Assembly (NCBI RefSeq): GCF_026914265.1
Contig: NC_069138.1
Coordinates: 26,255,262 to 26,319,261 of the forward strand
Origin: Mya arenaria
Taxonomy: Eukaryota > Mollusca > Bivalvia > Myida > Myidae
DNA: 64,000 bases
Direction: 5' to 3'
In this document: in pieces, positions 45,311 through 57,641 of the stretch
Layout: every line of letters begins with the position of its first letter
Position numbering within the stretch: the stretch's first letter is position 1
The notes under the pieces: generated by a model
What the model was told of the DNA's origin: nothing
Databases searched by the model: none
What the model saw: the letters and a program-made list of their open reading frames with translations, nothing else
Position numbers and translations under genes: made by a program

Positions 45311-46005
45311 TCCCACAATTAATACTATTGTTTTATTATTCCAAAAAGGATCAATAAATGTCGAAAACAATGGTTCCAATGAAGGGTACCTATTTTAACT
45401 TGAAGGAAATGTGCATAAAACACAGTATTTCCACAATTTGAGATCATAGTGGATGACAGTAAATCTTTAAGCATTCACCAATCATTTAATATTTTTGCGT
45501 TTTCAGCTATTAAATACACTGTTACAATCTTGTTTTCAGTAATATTTTCCATAAATGAATTATTAAGTAAGTAGTTAAAGCTGCACTCTCACAGATTGAA
45601 CGATTTGACAACTTTTTTTTATTTTTTGTCATGGAACGAGCCAATTTTTGCGAAAATCCATGGAAAACAGTGATACAAGACTGCTTGCAAAAAAATTAAA
45701 CCGCAGATTTTTGTATTCAAGTTCAAAAATCGATGTTAATGATTTTTTCTTAAACCGTCAGTAACGGTTTAAGCCATAAAACATTAATTTTTGAAGGAAA
45801 TATGAAAATCTACGATCTGATTTTTGTCAACATTCTTATATCGTTGGTTTGCAGATATTTACGCAAAAATTTGCCCTTTCCAAGACAAATAATAAAAAAG
45901 TTGTAAAAATGGTATATCTGTGAGAGTGCAGCTTTAAAGAGTTAACAGTCAAAATATATGTTTGTTATACATGTGTATGCATTGATATTGAATAAGTGTG
46001 TCACT
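45311..46005. mobile_element. MITE X, copy 2, 5'-damaged, hosting MITE Y
   Basis: Matches 58121-58334 plus 63254-63395. The right end GAATAAGTGTGTCACT is followed by TTAA (46006-46009). The first 20 bp or so are missing. Its internal TTAA was used as target by MITE Y. Confidence 0.75.
45579..45933. mobile_element. MITE Y, foldback element with TTAA target duplication
   Basis: Perfect 18-bp ends AGCTGCACTCTCACAGAT and inverse, flanked by TTAA at 45575-45578 and 45934-45937. Inner arms also pair (TTTTTGCGAAAAT near 45648 with CGCAAAAATTTG near 45862), down to CTTAAACCGT/ACGGTTTAAG in the centre, so the whole 355 bp is an imperfect hairpin. No coding capacity. Confidence 0.9.
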
Positions 46006-46729
46006 TTAAACAGTTGACATGGTAACTAGAGTCTAGTTTTCTTAGGAAACTGTAATTGTTGTCTAAAACCCTTAGTACTTTCAATGTGATACTTTTTTAG
46101 CATGTCCGCTTCAGTCAATGAAATATTTCTGTTATTTTGTATTCATTTGGTCATACTTTGTATACAATTATATTTATAATTTAACCTTGAAAATTGCTGA
46201 CAATCTTATACTTATATTAAAAGATTCAGAATTGATAGATGGGTTAAAGTTCACCTTTTTTACAATTGTAAGGCAAATCAATGCAAGATATACATAATTC
46301 TCCTTTTTAACAAAAACCCATGTTTCTTAGCATTTTTTGATTTTTTTAATGGTTACCATGGCAACTAATTTTCTGTTTGCCTTTAATCATCCTATTTATA
46401 ATACTATTAACTGGCCATGTTGTTTATGTAAACAAATGATCTCAGCGCGACATGCACTAATTGGAAAGGCCATAAAAGTACCCGAGAACAAGACAGTGCT
46501 GACACTATAAACATAAAAGGTCCCGCCTATCAATATAAAAATCAACATATATTAATTAAGCACCACATCTCTGCGGGCACCCATAAGTTGAAACAGTCGT
46601 CTGTGAATTTATCGGAAAAATGAATTTATTAATTCCTGCCATTTACTTAAAGTGATATAGCCTTACGTGTTTATACATATAAGCCCAAACATTAAGAAGT
46701 GAACCCCTCCCCTCATACCAAATATGCCC

Positions 46730-46915
46730 TATGGGTATACGGGGAAACTAAACATTCCCGAACACCAAGCGTGTACCGGAAACACAAATGTCCGTGTTTC
46801 CATTTTGTACGGGTAACGTTACTTGTATATTTCCGTACATCCATAATATACGGCATTTGTACACGCCCGTACATTCATCATGTACGGGAAACTAAACCTT
46901 CCCGAGCCCTAGCCG
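46730..46915. repeat. Cluster of CCCGTACAT...ATGTACGGG palindromes, block 1
   Basis: Degenerate units of about 23-30 bp built on a CCGTACATNCATNATGTACGG core, one nearly perfect at about 46868-46890. Spaced by AAACTAAACNTTCCCGA phrases. Confidence 0.65.
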
Positions 46916-47334
46916 TGAATTAATCCAACCAGCATTGTCAAATTCAATTACTAGTATTTTGTATCTTAAAGATGTCAATATTTCTACAAAACGCGACTCG
47001 TCTTACTCTGCGAAACACGGAAAAACGAAAATGGTATATGTAATAAATATTGATCATATCATATATGCTGTCAAATGATACACCAATAAGCATTGTCAAA
47101 TTTTATTATTTTTTATCATAAAGATGTCGATTTAATTTCATCAAAGGCTGTTAAACCCCCAAAAGGGCATTACATTTTCTACAAAAAGTGACTCTTACTT
47201 ACATTTTCCTGTTCCTCTACGTAACACGGGAAAATGTTAACAAGTCAATGATATATATATGTTGTTCATAGCATACATGCTATCAAATTCAACGCCAATA
47301 TACCTAACTTGATGACATAATTCATTTTTGTATT

Positions 47335-47485
47335 ATAACATTGGTGTTCGGGTAAGTTCACGCCCGTACATCGAATCCCATATACTCAAGATGTACGAGA
47401 ACACACCCGTATATTCATCATCCCGTACACTTACCGTACACGTTGGATGTACGGGTTTCAGTACATTCCCGTATATTAAACCATT
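47335..47485. repeat. Cluster of CCCGTACAT...ATGTACGGG palindromes, block 2
   Basis: Second block with the same CCCGTACA / TGTACGGG half-sites, e.g. CCGTACACGTTGGATGTACGG at about 47430. Confidence 0.65.
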
Positions 47486-48005
47486 TTCCGCAGTGGTATA
47501 TTTCAAATTCGCCAATGGGTTTCTTTGGTAAACAACAGTCAGCCGTTCTTGATTTTAATCAGGTGAACCGATATATATAAACAGTCGTTGGCCCACTTAG
47601 TGGGTAGTTGACACAATAGTATTGTACATCACAAAATAGTTAATGCATGTTAATTTAATTAATAATATGTTCACTATGTCACATCAAACCACTTATTTTA
47701 TGAGTACATTCGTACAACTTTTAACCATTACGAAATGTAAACTACGTATGAAGCAACTCTATAAAAACTATATTTACAATTTTAGCATTTTTTTACGTCC
47801 GGAAAACGCTTGATTTTTGTTATGTGCTGTTAATGAGTTAAGAATTGGAGTATTATCACCGGTAAAATTATCTTAAGTAACATAAAAAAATGGATATACT
47901 AGCATTACATGTAAAACGCTGTGTGTTCCCCCTAGTATCGGCGAGATATTGAAACTATAACGTTTTTTTTTTTAATTTGCGTTCAACATTGTAAGGAAAC
48001 ATAGA

Positions 48006-48247
48006 GCTCCCGACACACTCTAACCAGAACTTTGTTAAAGTTAACAACGTGTTTAACGACATCGTTGTTATTTTAAACGTGAATAAGTGATGATGTGCTG
48101 ATTTATTTAAATGCTAACAAGTACAGCTCAAATATTGTTTGAAATACAGCAGATCACAAGTGAGTTCATTAAACTTCCAGAGCAGGAAAGATTTAAAAGT
48201 TAACAACGATGTTAACTTTAAAAAAATTCTGAACGATCGGCCCGAGA
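48006..48247. mobile_element. Putative short foldback element
   Basis: Left arm CAGAACTTTGTTAAAGTTAAC (near 48025) pairs imperfectly with GTTAACTTTAAAAAAATTCTG (near 48210). CCCGA-type ends lie on both sides and a further AAAGTTAACAACG is internal. Target duplication not clear. Confidence 0.45.
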
Positions 48248-49179
48248 TGCCTATGACCTTATTTTACCCATACTGTATCATCTTGTCACATCCATAAAAA
48301 AGGTACTATTCCGAACAGGTGGGAATAATAGGATCTCATTTGCCACACACATTTCAAACACATACGTTCCTGTGAGTTTTTTTACCAAAATGTTTATTTT
48401 TTTTACATCTCTGTCACATTTTTTAAATAAAGATAGTGTTGGGAATTTAAAGCTATGGTAAAATGTTCGTCTAAAGAGCCACTTTTCTATTCATAGTTGT
48501 TTTTGTTGTTCTAGGTGTGATTACTGAAGTAAAAAAAAACACGTTGTTTATGGTGTGTTGCTGTATTAGTAGTTGCGACTTTACTGCGATTGAAGGCATA
48601 GTAACGTTTGATATAGAGATATTTGTTGTTGTAGTAATTATAAAGAATATTTTTCTGTGTTTTATGTTGTTGTTGTAGTTTAAGTTATAGTTATGACCGT
48701 TGTTGGTGTGGTTATTTGGGTTGGTCGTGGGGTGTAAGCAGTAATGGACGTGTTTTCAGTTGAGGGATTTTGATAATTAAAATCAAGATTACTAGTGATA
48801 GACGAATACAATTAAGAAATAGTGTTCCAAATATAAGAAACAACAATGGATTTTGTTTAGAACAAACTAAAGAAGAGATCCTTTTTGACAAGTACCGTTC
48901 AAAATTGACTTCTTTATATCAGTTTGAAGTATACAATTTTCTATTAGTTTTCGAGTGTTACTTAGCGTCATTACGGAGCACTGTAGTACCTTAATATTCC
49001 CAGATCATATTCTTCACAGGTCTGGGAAAAATAGGATCCTATTCTTCACAGTTTCAAACTGTGACATATATGATTGACCAAAATGGTGGTAAGCAAGAGA
49101 ATCATATTATTCACAGATTTTGTCGATGACATTGCTGTTTGATAATTATGATTTTGAAAATGTAATATTAAAATGAATA

Positions 49180-49208
49180 ATACTAATACTAATACTAATA
49201 CTAATACT

Positions 49209-49288
<80 letters not shown>

Positions 49289-49312
49289 TAGTAATAATGA
49301 TAGCATGAGAAA

Positions 49313-49366
<54 letters not shown>

Positions 49367-49405
49367 TAATAATAACAACAACAACAACAACAACATATAT
49401 TCTTA
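49180..49405. repeat. Compound microsatellite (TACTAA)n-(TAA)n-(ACA)n
   Basis: Four TACTAA units, two long TAA tracts separated by a 29-bp unique stretch, then ACAACA. Long Asn or Ile runs in the frames are artefacts of the repeat. Confidence 0.95.
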
Positions 49406-49524
49406 AAACTACGCCTTATACAAAAACAATAAATCATATTCTTACAACAACAATAACAACAACACCACCACCAATTATCCGTCTATCATGGGTCCAAAAT
49501 TTATATTTATTACCAAGACAACTA

Positions 49525-50612
49525 GCCAGCACGACATATTGTTTTGAATGCCCAATGTCGTGCTATTTCGATTTTGAATGTCCAATGTCCAATGTCGTGC
49601 CAGCACAACATTCAATTTTGAATGTCCAATGTCCAATGTCGTGCTAGCACGACTTTCACTTTTGAATGTCCAATGTCGTGCCAGCACAACATTCGATTTT
49701 GAATGTCCAATGTCCAATGTCGTGCTAGCACGACTTTCACTTTTAAATGTCCAATGTCGTGCCAGCACAACATTCAATTTTGAATGTCCAATGTCGTGCT
49801 AGCACGACTTTCACTTTTGAATGTCCAATGTCCAATGTCGTGCCAGCACAACATTCGATTTTGAATGTCCAATGTCCAATGTCGTGCTAGCACGACTTTC
49901 ACTTTTGAATGTCCAATGTCCAATGTCGTGCCAGCACAACATTCGATTATGAATGTCCAATGTCCAATGTCGTGCCGGCACGACAATCGTTTTTGAATGT
50001 CCAATGTCCAATGTCGTGCCAGCACAACATTCGATTTTGAATGTCCAATGTCCAATGTCGTGCCAGCACAACATTCAATTTTTAAATGTCCAATGTCGTG
50101 CTAGCACGACTTTCACTTTTGAATGTCCAATGTCCAATGTCGTGCCAGCACAACATTCGATTTTGAATGTCCAATGTCCAATGTCGTGCTAGCACGACTT
50201 TCACTTTTGAATGTCCAATGTCGTGCCAGCACAACATTCGATTATGAATGTCCAATGTCCAATGTCTTGCCGGCACAACATTCGATTATGAATGTCCAAT
50301 GTCCAATGACGTGCTAGCACGACTTTCACTTTTGAATGTCCAATGTCCAATGTCGTGCTAGCACGACTTTCACTTTTGAATGTCCAATGTCCAATGTCGA
50401 GCCAGCACAACATTCGATTTTGAATGCCCAATGTCCAATGTCGTGCTAGCACGACTTTCACTTTTGAATGTCCAATGTCCAACGTCGTGCCAGCACAACA
50501 TTCAATTTTGAATGTCCAATGTCCAATGTCGTGCTAGCACGACTTTCACTTTTGAATGTCCAATGTCCAATGTCGTGCCAGCACAACATTCGATTTTGAA
50601 TGTCCAATGTCG
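49525..50612 (-). repeat. Right 44-bp tandem array, inverted
   Basis: Inverse complement of the left array, about 1.09 kb. Mix of 44-bp units and 37-bp units that lack one of the two 7-bp TCCAATG sub-repeats. The same three unit types occur, again mostly alternating. Confidence 0.93.
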
Positions 50613-50639
50613 TATGTTTGGCTAACTTCACACAGCTAT

Positions 50640-51149
50640 TTTAAAGCGTTACGGGGTACATGAATATTTCTAACACATGGCCTACTTGCAACGTTTTGGA
50701 CGATAAGAACAACTATGCCATACATTGACATTTTAGAGCTAGAATTCTGCAAATTTGATTTGTCGCCCTTATTGTCAAACAAATTTAGTAACGAAGCGAA
50801 TGCAGATATTGCCATATATATGCAATACCTTTTTATATAACAGTCTACAAATAGTACAAATATCTCTTTAAATCAATGATTGTATATTTTCCGAACAAAT
50901 TTCGAGAAAATGGTTGGAAGTATACACAAATAAAACGTTTAAAATATAGTAGTATTGCATTTGCAAGGTCATTCGTGTGAACCAAGCATTGACTGGTCAA
51001 GATATATAATCGAATAATTGTTCTGATCATTTTGCGTTTCCTGCTGAAATTAACAAAGAGTATTAAAGTGAGGTTTCGAACTCTGTCCTTAAATCTTCAC
51101 AAGGAGCTGAATTTTCAAAATAAATATGGTACTTTAAGTGAAAGGCTAG
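50640..51149. other. Relic flank of a fifth GRP unit
   Basis: 50735-50840 matches 31430-31560 and 17205-17330 (GCGAATGCAGATATTGCCAT). No gene seen. Confidence 0.5.
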
Positions 51150-51153
51150 TTAA

Positions 51154-51508
51154 AGTGACACTCTTATTCAAAATCAATACATACACATGTATAACAAACA
51201 CACATTTTTTTAGTGATAAACCTTTAACTTATTATTAAACAATGCATTTATGTAAAAATTTATAACTGATAAAAATATTATAACTGTGTATTTAATAGCT
51301 GAAAATGCACAAATATTAAATGATTGGTGAGTGCTAAAATATTTACTTTTATCTTATATCGTCTCATTAGTTAGAAATACCGTGTTTTCTGCCCCTTTCT
51401 TAAATTAAACTCAGTATCCTTCATTAGAACCATTGTATTTGACATTTATTTATACTTTAAGCAATTTTATTAATTGTGGTAAATCTAATTGGGAGTAAGA
51501 GTGCATCT
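51154..51508. mobile_element. MITE X, copy 3, complete
   Basis: TTAA at 51150-51153 and 51509-51512. Ends AGTGACACTCTTATTC and GGGAGTAAGAGTGCATCT. Best reference for the uninterrupted family. Confidence 0.85.
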
Positions 51509-51512
51509 TTAA

Positions 51513-52794
51513 CAGCAGATTCGACGAGGTTTTAGAGGAGCATAAACGGCCAATTATATGAGATCCAGGACATGTAGGACTGCATTGGACGACAAAGACG
51601 GGTAAGCCGCTTATCGAAAAGTGATCAGCAAGGACAGCAACTGTATGACGGCCCTTCAGTCGGACATACGAAGACGGGAGAGGAACACCAACGTACATAC
51701 ATTAATCAAAAACAGCATGCAACGGACTTACCACTCATTACTAAGAGTATGGTAGTGATAATGAAGATTAATGCAATGGAAATGAAGTCTGAAATTCAGG
51801 ACAAGAACTGTATACCCGTATGTCGATATTGTATGACTGAAATGCCGTGTGACTTCAACTCACTGGCTACAATTATATGCTAAACACAACAATAATGCAT
51901 AGGTTAAAAAAATCTATATCTTCTTTCCACAGTTATTTCTTTAAGGTTCGTCTCGTTTTGGTATGGTAATTATGATTATAATGTTATTTTAAGAATCTTT
52001 TTACGACTATTACATTAAAGAACAATTTGCTGCCTATAATTGCATAGCTAACTGGAAATGTCGTCCCGCTTCAATACTTCGCACGTGTCAAATTGTTTTT
52101 ACAAATTGCTTATTAATAAGAATATGATGCTGCATTTTGATACCACTTAACCATTATTATGATGAAAGAAATATATTGTCATAGTTGCTTTAGCCGCCAA
52201 ACACGTTGCAAGCCGGCCATAAGTTGGAACGGTAAGGGTAATTTATAATGGAATTTGGTATACAGGCTCCCATAATTTTACATATTGTTTAAACTCTTTA
52301 TATGAACTTTGGGAAGCAAAGTCTTTCTAGAAACTTATTGTCCGAGGAATGAAACTTTGGTAGAACGAAAAACAATGCTATGTCAAGAATGCGATTAAAT
52401 GCTAGCATATGTTTCGAGATCGCGCCGGAAAGTAGACCTCTGCATACAGAGTGCACAGTTAAATGAATATCATTTCTAGTTCAAATTTTCACTGATGAAT
52501 GCATACATATATCTTAATGCTTGTAAGTTGCATTTGCATGGCTTTAAAAAAAAATTATAAGCAATGCTCCTGGGAGGGGATCGTTGTTCAAACAACAGAA
52601 CACTTAACATTATTTCAACTGAAAGCAGCTTTCATGGTAAACACATTGTTAAACACAATATTGTATTGCTTTATGACGGAATAACATGACGACCGTACAT
52701 ATCTCAACGCATTCTCAGCATAACAGCATATACATTCAAGTATACAGTAATATTAAATATCAAATAAGGGCAATAACTCACTTTTGCAAATCGA
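51513..52794. other. Relic upstream region of a fifth GRP unit
   Basis: About 51740-51900 and 52250-52690 align with 31950-32250 and 33420-34060, the sequence upstream of the GRP-4 promoter. The promoter itself is not found; homology stops near 52690. Confidence 0.55.
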
Positions 52795-53190
52795 GACACC
52801 GCCGCCATTTCCCCCCTGGATGTGCCTCCGAAGTCGCCACTTATGACACCAGCACTAGCTCCTCCGGTAGTCCTGACACGGACCCTCATATGCCATCGTA
52901 AACGGGGCAACAAGGAGCCGGGCCACTAGCTCCGGTTCATGACGAGGGGCTGATTGGTCCACTTGACATACAAACAGGACAGCTTGGTCAACCAGAACTT
53001 GGCCACCTGGCCAGTGTGACCAACTACATGACCTCCGGCAATTAGGAATTAGAAACAGAGCCGCCTTGGAAGGAGCCACTTGGACCAAATAAGGGCCACA
53101 AGAAGTGGGGCCACCGGAAACGGGGCCTCCAGATACTAAACCGAATGTCGCTCCACCAACAGTGGGTCCAACGCTTACTAATCTAATGCC
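52795..53190 (-). pseudogene. Inverted GRP exon relic (penultimate-type exon)
   Basis: On the minus strand, a start like GGPTVGGATFGLVSGGPVSGG (from about 53170) leads through frame-shifted remains of SGPSGSF and RTSG-like blocks to GASAGVISGDFGGTS (near 52820), the equivalent of GAGVVSGDFGG in GRP-2. Frameshifts and stops make it dead. Its orientation is opposite to all four genes. Confidence 0.75.
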
Positions 53191-55584
53191 AAGCTAAATT
53201 TAAATATGTATTTTAAAGAATCCGCACAAAGTATTGTAATGTTGCAATCATTGACCACAATTTAAACTTGATGGAAATAAGTAGAACGATTCAACGCTGA
53301 AATTTTGGCCAAGGATTGCATCATTACACTACAAGCAAATCTAAAATATTTCACCCCAAAGATTTAGAAAATATCATAATCATTTATTGGCTAAGAAATG
53401 TTATCTTATCTTTTCTGTCAAAATATAAAACAAAAATCATCATTTACATGTTTTGTTTACATCGGTTGTGACCCGAGCTGACGCATAAGAGAACCCCTTT
53501 GAAGTCACGTGTTTCTTCACCCTGTCTGCTCTGAAAGAATTACTAATGTAAGGCACTATTTAGAGTACATTTCTATTTTCTATAGTGGCATATAATTGCT
53601 TTAAGATAATCTGATAACGTTAGCCAATTGTTTCGTGTTAACTAACTATGTTCGAACTCTAGTTAATATTAGCTAACCTTTTTTGGTAAGATAAAGATCT
53701 TAAGACTTAAAACGGGCTTGAAAGTTCCCAGAACTGCCACCTGTTACCTTTTTATGTTGTACAAGACTAATACGTTATCTATTTATGGTTTGTGAATTCC
53801 ACTTAGTAAGTAACATAACAACCGGTTAACTATATAGGATTCGTGTTAACACTTATCTGTAAATGCATTTCTGGCTTCGAGCAGTAAGTGGTTATCTAGT
53901 TATGACATGCGAATTCCACTAAGTAAGTAACTTACTAAATGGTTAACTAGATAACGTGTGTGAGAGAGTTTTATAAATTTTTCTGTTTTGTAATTGTGCA
54001 TAAGAAGAACTACATCAATTGTAACGTTCAGCAGTAGGCAGAAGTGCGTTCATAGTGTAACGTTCCGTTGTAGATGGAAGTGCGTTCATAGTACGTTGAT
54101 GTACTTGGTATTATGCAAATTAGCATAACCAGTTTTCCGTGTGGAGGTTCAGGGCCTATGTATATAAGACCAGTTGACCCCATCAGGGTTGAGCATGCTT
54201 TTATCTGAACGGATATGTTGGCCTTGTTGGCCTCGCATGCTACACAGCACACGATTTATTTTAACTGACTTATTTTAACATACAGGATTTTGCAGCATGT
54301 TTTGTTATGTATCCGAGAGATAACAAACACATATTTTTACTAGTTCTGCGCGTCACAAATATTAGTGAGCGGTTAAATCGGATGTAAAATCCAGGTGACC
54401 AATGGCTATTGGTTGACGGTTTAGGCGAGATAATGCTCGTGGCGATTAGTTCTACGCTCGACAGCGATCCGAACGGTCAACTTTTCAGGCAATCAAATTC
54501 AAGTGTTGTTGCTTTACAATATTAGATATGATTTTGTTATAGAAATGTATCGATATAATGCAGTGTTGTCTTAAGGCATGACACAATTATATTCGCAGAG
54601 TGTATGTGGTTATAGTGGGAACAGTTTTCCAGTGTATTTTACACTCTTTTGTTGGGGCGAAGTTTATCTCTGGTTTTTAATCCGACCCATGCTATCTTTG
54701 CACAGAGTTTGTAGTTTAACAGAATGCTACAATTAAAAGCAATTAAAAGCAAATATTTCGTTGAAAAAGATTTGACTAGATGTTGTATATTGTTGTAACG
54801 ATGTTGTATGCGCTATACCAGTGACTGCTCACGCTGTTTCAAGCAATAAATCGCATGTCCTGTCCCGGCAAAGGTGTTTGTTATTTGTAATAGAAGTGTT
54901 CAGACACATCGTTCACTAGTTTAGTAGTTACCCTATCTGTGCTACTTAATAAAAACGGATATTTGCCGACAGCCAGATAGGTGCCTAACAGCAGACTTGT
55001 GATTTAGAGCAACTGCACGGTTACCAATTGTTTGTATTATATCAAGGGCTATTTACTATGATTATCGATGTAGATTTTTGCATCAATTAAAACTAAAAAT
55101 GTATACGTTCGCTGATGTAGAATAGAAAATTGTCCTGAAAGGTCAAAGTCTTAGTATTTTGTTCATCCCTTTCTCAAGTGTATCGTATAAACCCGAGTAA
55201 ATGACCAATAGTTTTCCTTGCGTTGTGATAAGATTGCAAATGCGAATTATGCAGGAGTTACGAACCAATTGAATCAACTTCTATATCAGTACATAGATGA
55301 GAAATGTACAAATAATTAACTTGTAAACACGAGGATCAAAGAAACTAAATTGTGACTATATTTTTCTCTAAAGCATTGAGATCATAACATATGTATTACA
55401 AAACTTGAAACTATTGCATAAATAAAGAGTCATACAAATAACAACATTTTTCGCAAGAACATGCAAATGGCACGGCATGCGGTTGCTTCACTGGCTACAC
55501 TTTACGCTATTTTGCGGTGTTACAGCTTCAAAGGCAATGCGACGGCTTCATATGCAATTTACAGCTTCATAAATAATGTGACAG
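53191..55584. other. Intergenic DNA without recognisable genes
   Basis: AT-rich unique-looking sequence. 53620-53960 repeats GTTAACTA/TAGTTAACC phrases and GAATTCCACTNAGTAAGTAA twice. 54030-54100 has a repeated AGTGCGTTCATAGT. No supported gene. Confidence 0.4.
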
Positions 55585-55585
55585 C

Positions 55586-55805
55586 ATCGGTTAGCGCTGT
55601 GGTTTACGCACTCGCTTCTTAGCAAGGCAAGTGTCGATTCCCAGCCAGAGCGCATGTGAGTTTGGTTAGTGGTCATCAACCCTTACAATTAGATTTCTCC
55701 GGGTACTCCGGTTTACCCCACAACACAAGACCACACTCTAGCGCAACATCGTGCCAAAGTTATCGTAACTTTCTGTACAATCGTTGTTAAATATATAATG
55801 CTTAA
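55586..55805 (+). mobile_element. tRNA-derived SINE (Meta-SINE-like)
   Basis: A tRNA-like head with A-box-like TTAGCGCTGTGGTTTACGC and B-box-like GTGTCGATTCC is followed by CTCCGGGTACTCCGGTTTAC, resembling the conserved central domain I recall from metazoan Meta-SINEs. Then comes an AT-rich tail near 55800. Subfamily not assigned. Confidence 0.7.
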
Positions 55806-57641
55806 ACTTAAACAGATGAACAACGAGTACTCAGTTTAACCCAACTGCAGTCCAAAATGTGTCAAAACATGTGAAACAAAACAATGCGAAAATGAGATAA
55901 CGACGAAACCATTAACGAAGCCCATGATTTAGAACACAAAAACGAACTTGACATTTCAAAATCTTGAATGCAACTGACCGTATTCAATAATGAAAAAGAG
56001 ATATTGCCGTTCCACATTAAAGTGGAAGCGACATTATTGCCAGAGTGCCAAAATCACCACACGCATAATTATGATTGGTGTGTTCTATTTCAACAAAGAA
56101 AAAACACATTGTTAGGACAGTCTTGGAACAGACAGATCAAACTATTATTCCTGATGGCTTAAAAATATGTTGTCTCTAATTAACGGTAAACACATAAAAC
56201 ATATCAAATAATATTCTCAAATGTCTTGAAACAAGCACACACTATTGATTGTGAACTTTTTGCAATTTCCTTATTTAACCGTATTGTTTTAAGATCGCGC
56301 TTTGTCGTGAATTAATATTTGAATGCACAAAATTAAGAACACATTTAATGCAATGCTTCAATAATTGCAAGATGGCGGAATTTCCGACGACAGGCAAACA
56401 ATTAGTTCCAGAATAATCAAACAATCTAAAACATTAGACATTAGCCATTGGACAATTACTGCATATTCAATATGCCATCGTGTGATGATAACATGGTTTA
56501 GTATGACAAATACTCATGCCGGTATTATAAATATTGCGTTAATGCACCATGCGATATTTCAATGGCAGCCCAGGACACTAATCACGCTTCTATTGATGCT
56601 CTTTGTTATCACTACATGTATTCAGTATAGACATGCTATAGCTTATTTTCAGTATCCTTAAAATGTGTATATGTGTGGTTATTGTTTATGTGCGCATATC
56701 ACATTCTGAAACAGTATTTATGTTTTGATAATAGAATGGACACTGAATTTTTATTTTATATGTTAACCTGTTTTAATACTGTATCACACTTGTTCCTTAC
56801 AACATAATTTCAAATGGTATTCATTAGGGATGCAAACAAATATCTAAATATTCGATCGAACGTTTAGTAATCGAATGTCGAATGTGCTAGGTATAGTCTA
56901 AAAACTGTTTATAACGTTCGTGCTTTGAAATGTAACTGCAAAGTTGAACGTTTAATGTTGTTTATATAAAGTGAAGGTCAATCCCAGAACGAGGCTGCAA
57001 GATTTTGTTGTAACGTCATCCAAATACATTTGTCTGGCCGGATAGTATATGTCTGGAATATTTGCAAGGCTGTCCGATTATCCGGACAACTGCATGCACC
57101 TGCACAATAGAATGTAACTGTGATGTCTATTTCCATGACCATATGAAAATATTAATAAAAAACGGAAGTGCACAGTTCCATTTTTTCGATAGAACTGATT
57201 GCCCAATTCAATCTGTTTGAGTAAATATTACTTCAAATCAATTAGATTTACCTTCATTTTTATCAGAAATATGTCGGTATATATATATAAAAGAGATAAA
57301 CATAAACATTTCTCCCACCTCAGATAAGTAGATCCAATAATTTAACCATGCTAGAAATTCTTTTCTTAACCCACGGGCGAAGATAAAATGCCCGTATGGA
57401 ACTCCTTTGGTCACCACATTGTAATTACCTCCCTTGTTGAAGACTGTCGTCTGGAGCATCATGGAAACCTTGTCTTGTGACAATATTTAGAACGCTAATT
57501 AATTATTTCCCGCTTCAAATGTCACCATAAAACAGTTTTCACGCACCTTTCAAAAAATTATACTTTTAAATCTGAATCACTGCGCGCATATCCATGACAA
57601 CCACGAATTATCGCATATCCATACGCGATTATGTTCACTAA
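55806..57641. other. Intergenic DNA without recognisable genes
   Basis: Open frames at 55968-56162, 56365-56661 and 57238-57483 show no recognisable domain or splice-supported continuation. Confidence 0.4.

Larger units (their letters stand above)
46006..49179. other. Interior of the bounded element, no gene seen
   Basis: AT-rich, with palindromic GTAC clusters and a putative foldback element listed separately. 48995-49120 holds several TATTCTTCACAG phrases. No supported gene. Confidence 0.45.
44190..50637. mobile_element. Putative element bounded by inverted 44-bp repeat arrays
   Basis: The left array (44212-44695) and right array (49525-50612) are inverse in orientation. Their outer flanks mirror each other: GTGTGAAGTTAGCTAAACAT on the left, its inverse with one change at 50607-50635 on the right. 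The segment interrupts DNA otherwise shared with the other GRP intergenic regions (compare 31290-31450). No transposase, RT or replication gene is visible inside; most of the interior is AT-rich with secondary insertions. It could be a non-autonomous element with satellite-bearing termini, or two array copies in chance inversion. Confidence 0.55.

Noticed and set aside
44212-50612. Possible CRISPR-like array
   Set aside because: Units are contiguous with no unique spacers, and the context is eukaryotic.
55586-55660. Functional tRNA gene
   Set aside because: Imperfect boxes, no full cloverleaf or acceptor stem, and fused to a SINE core.
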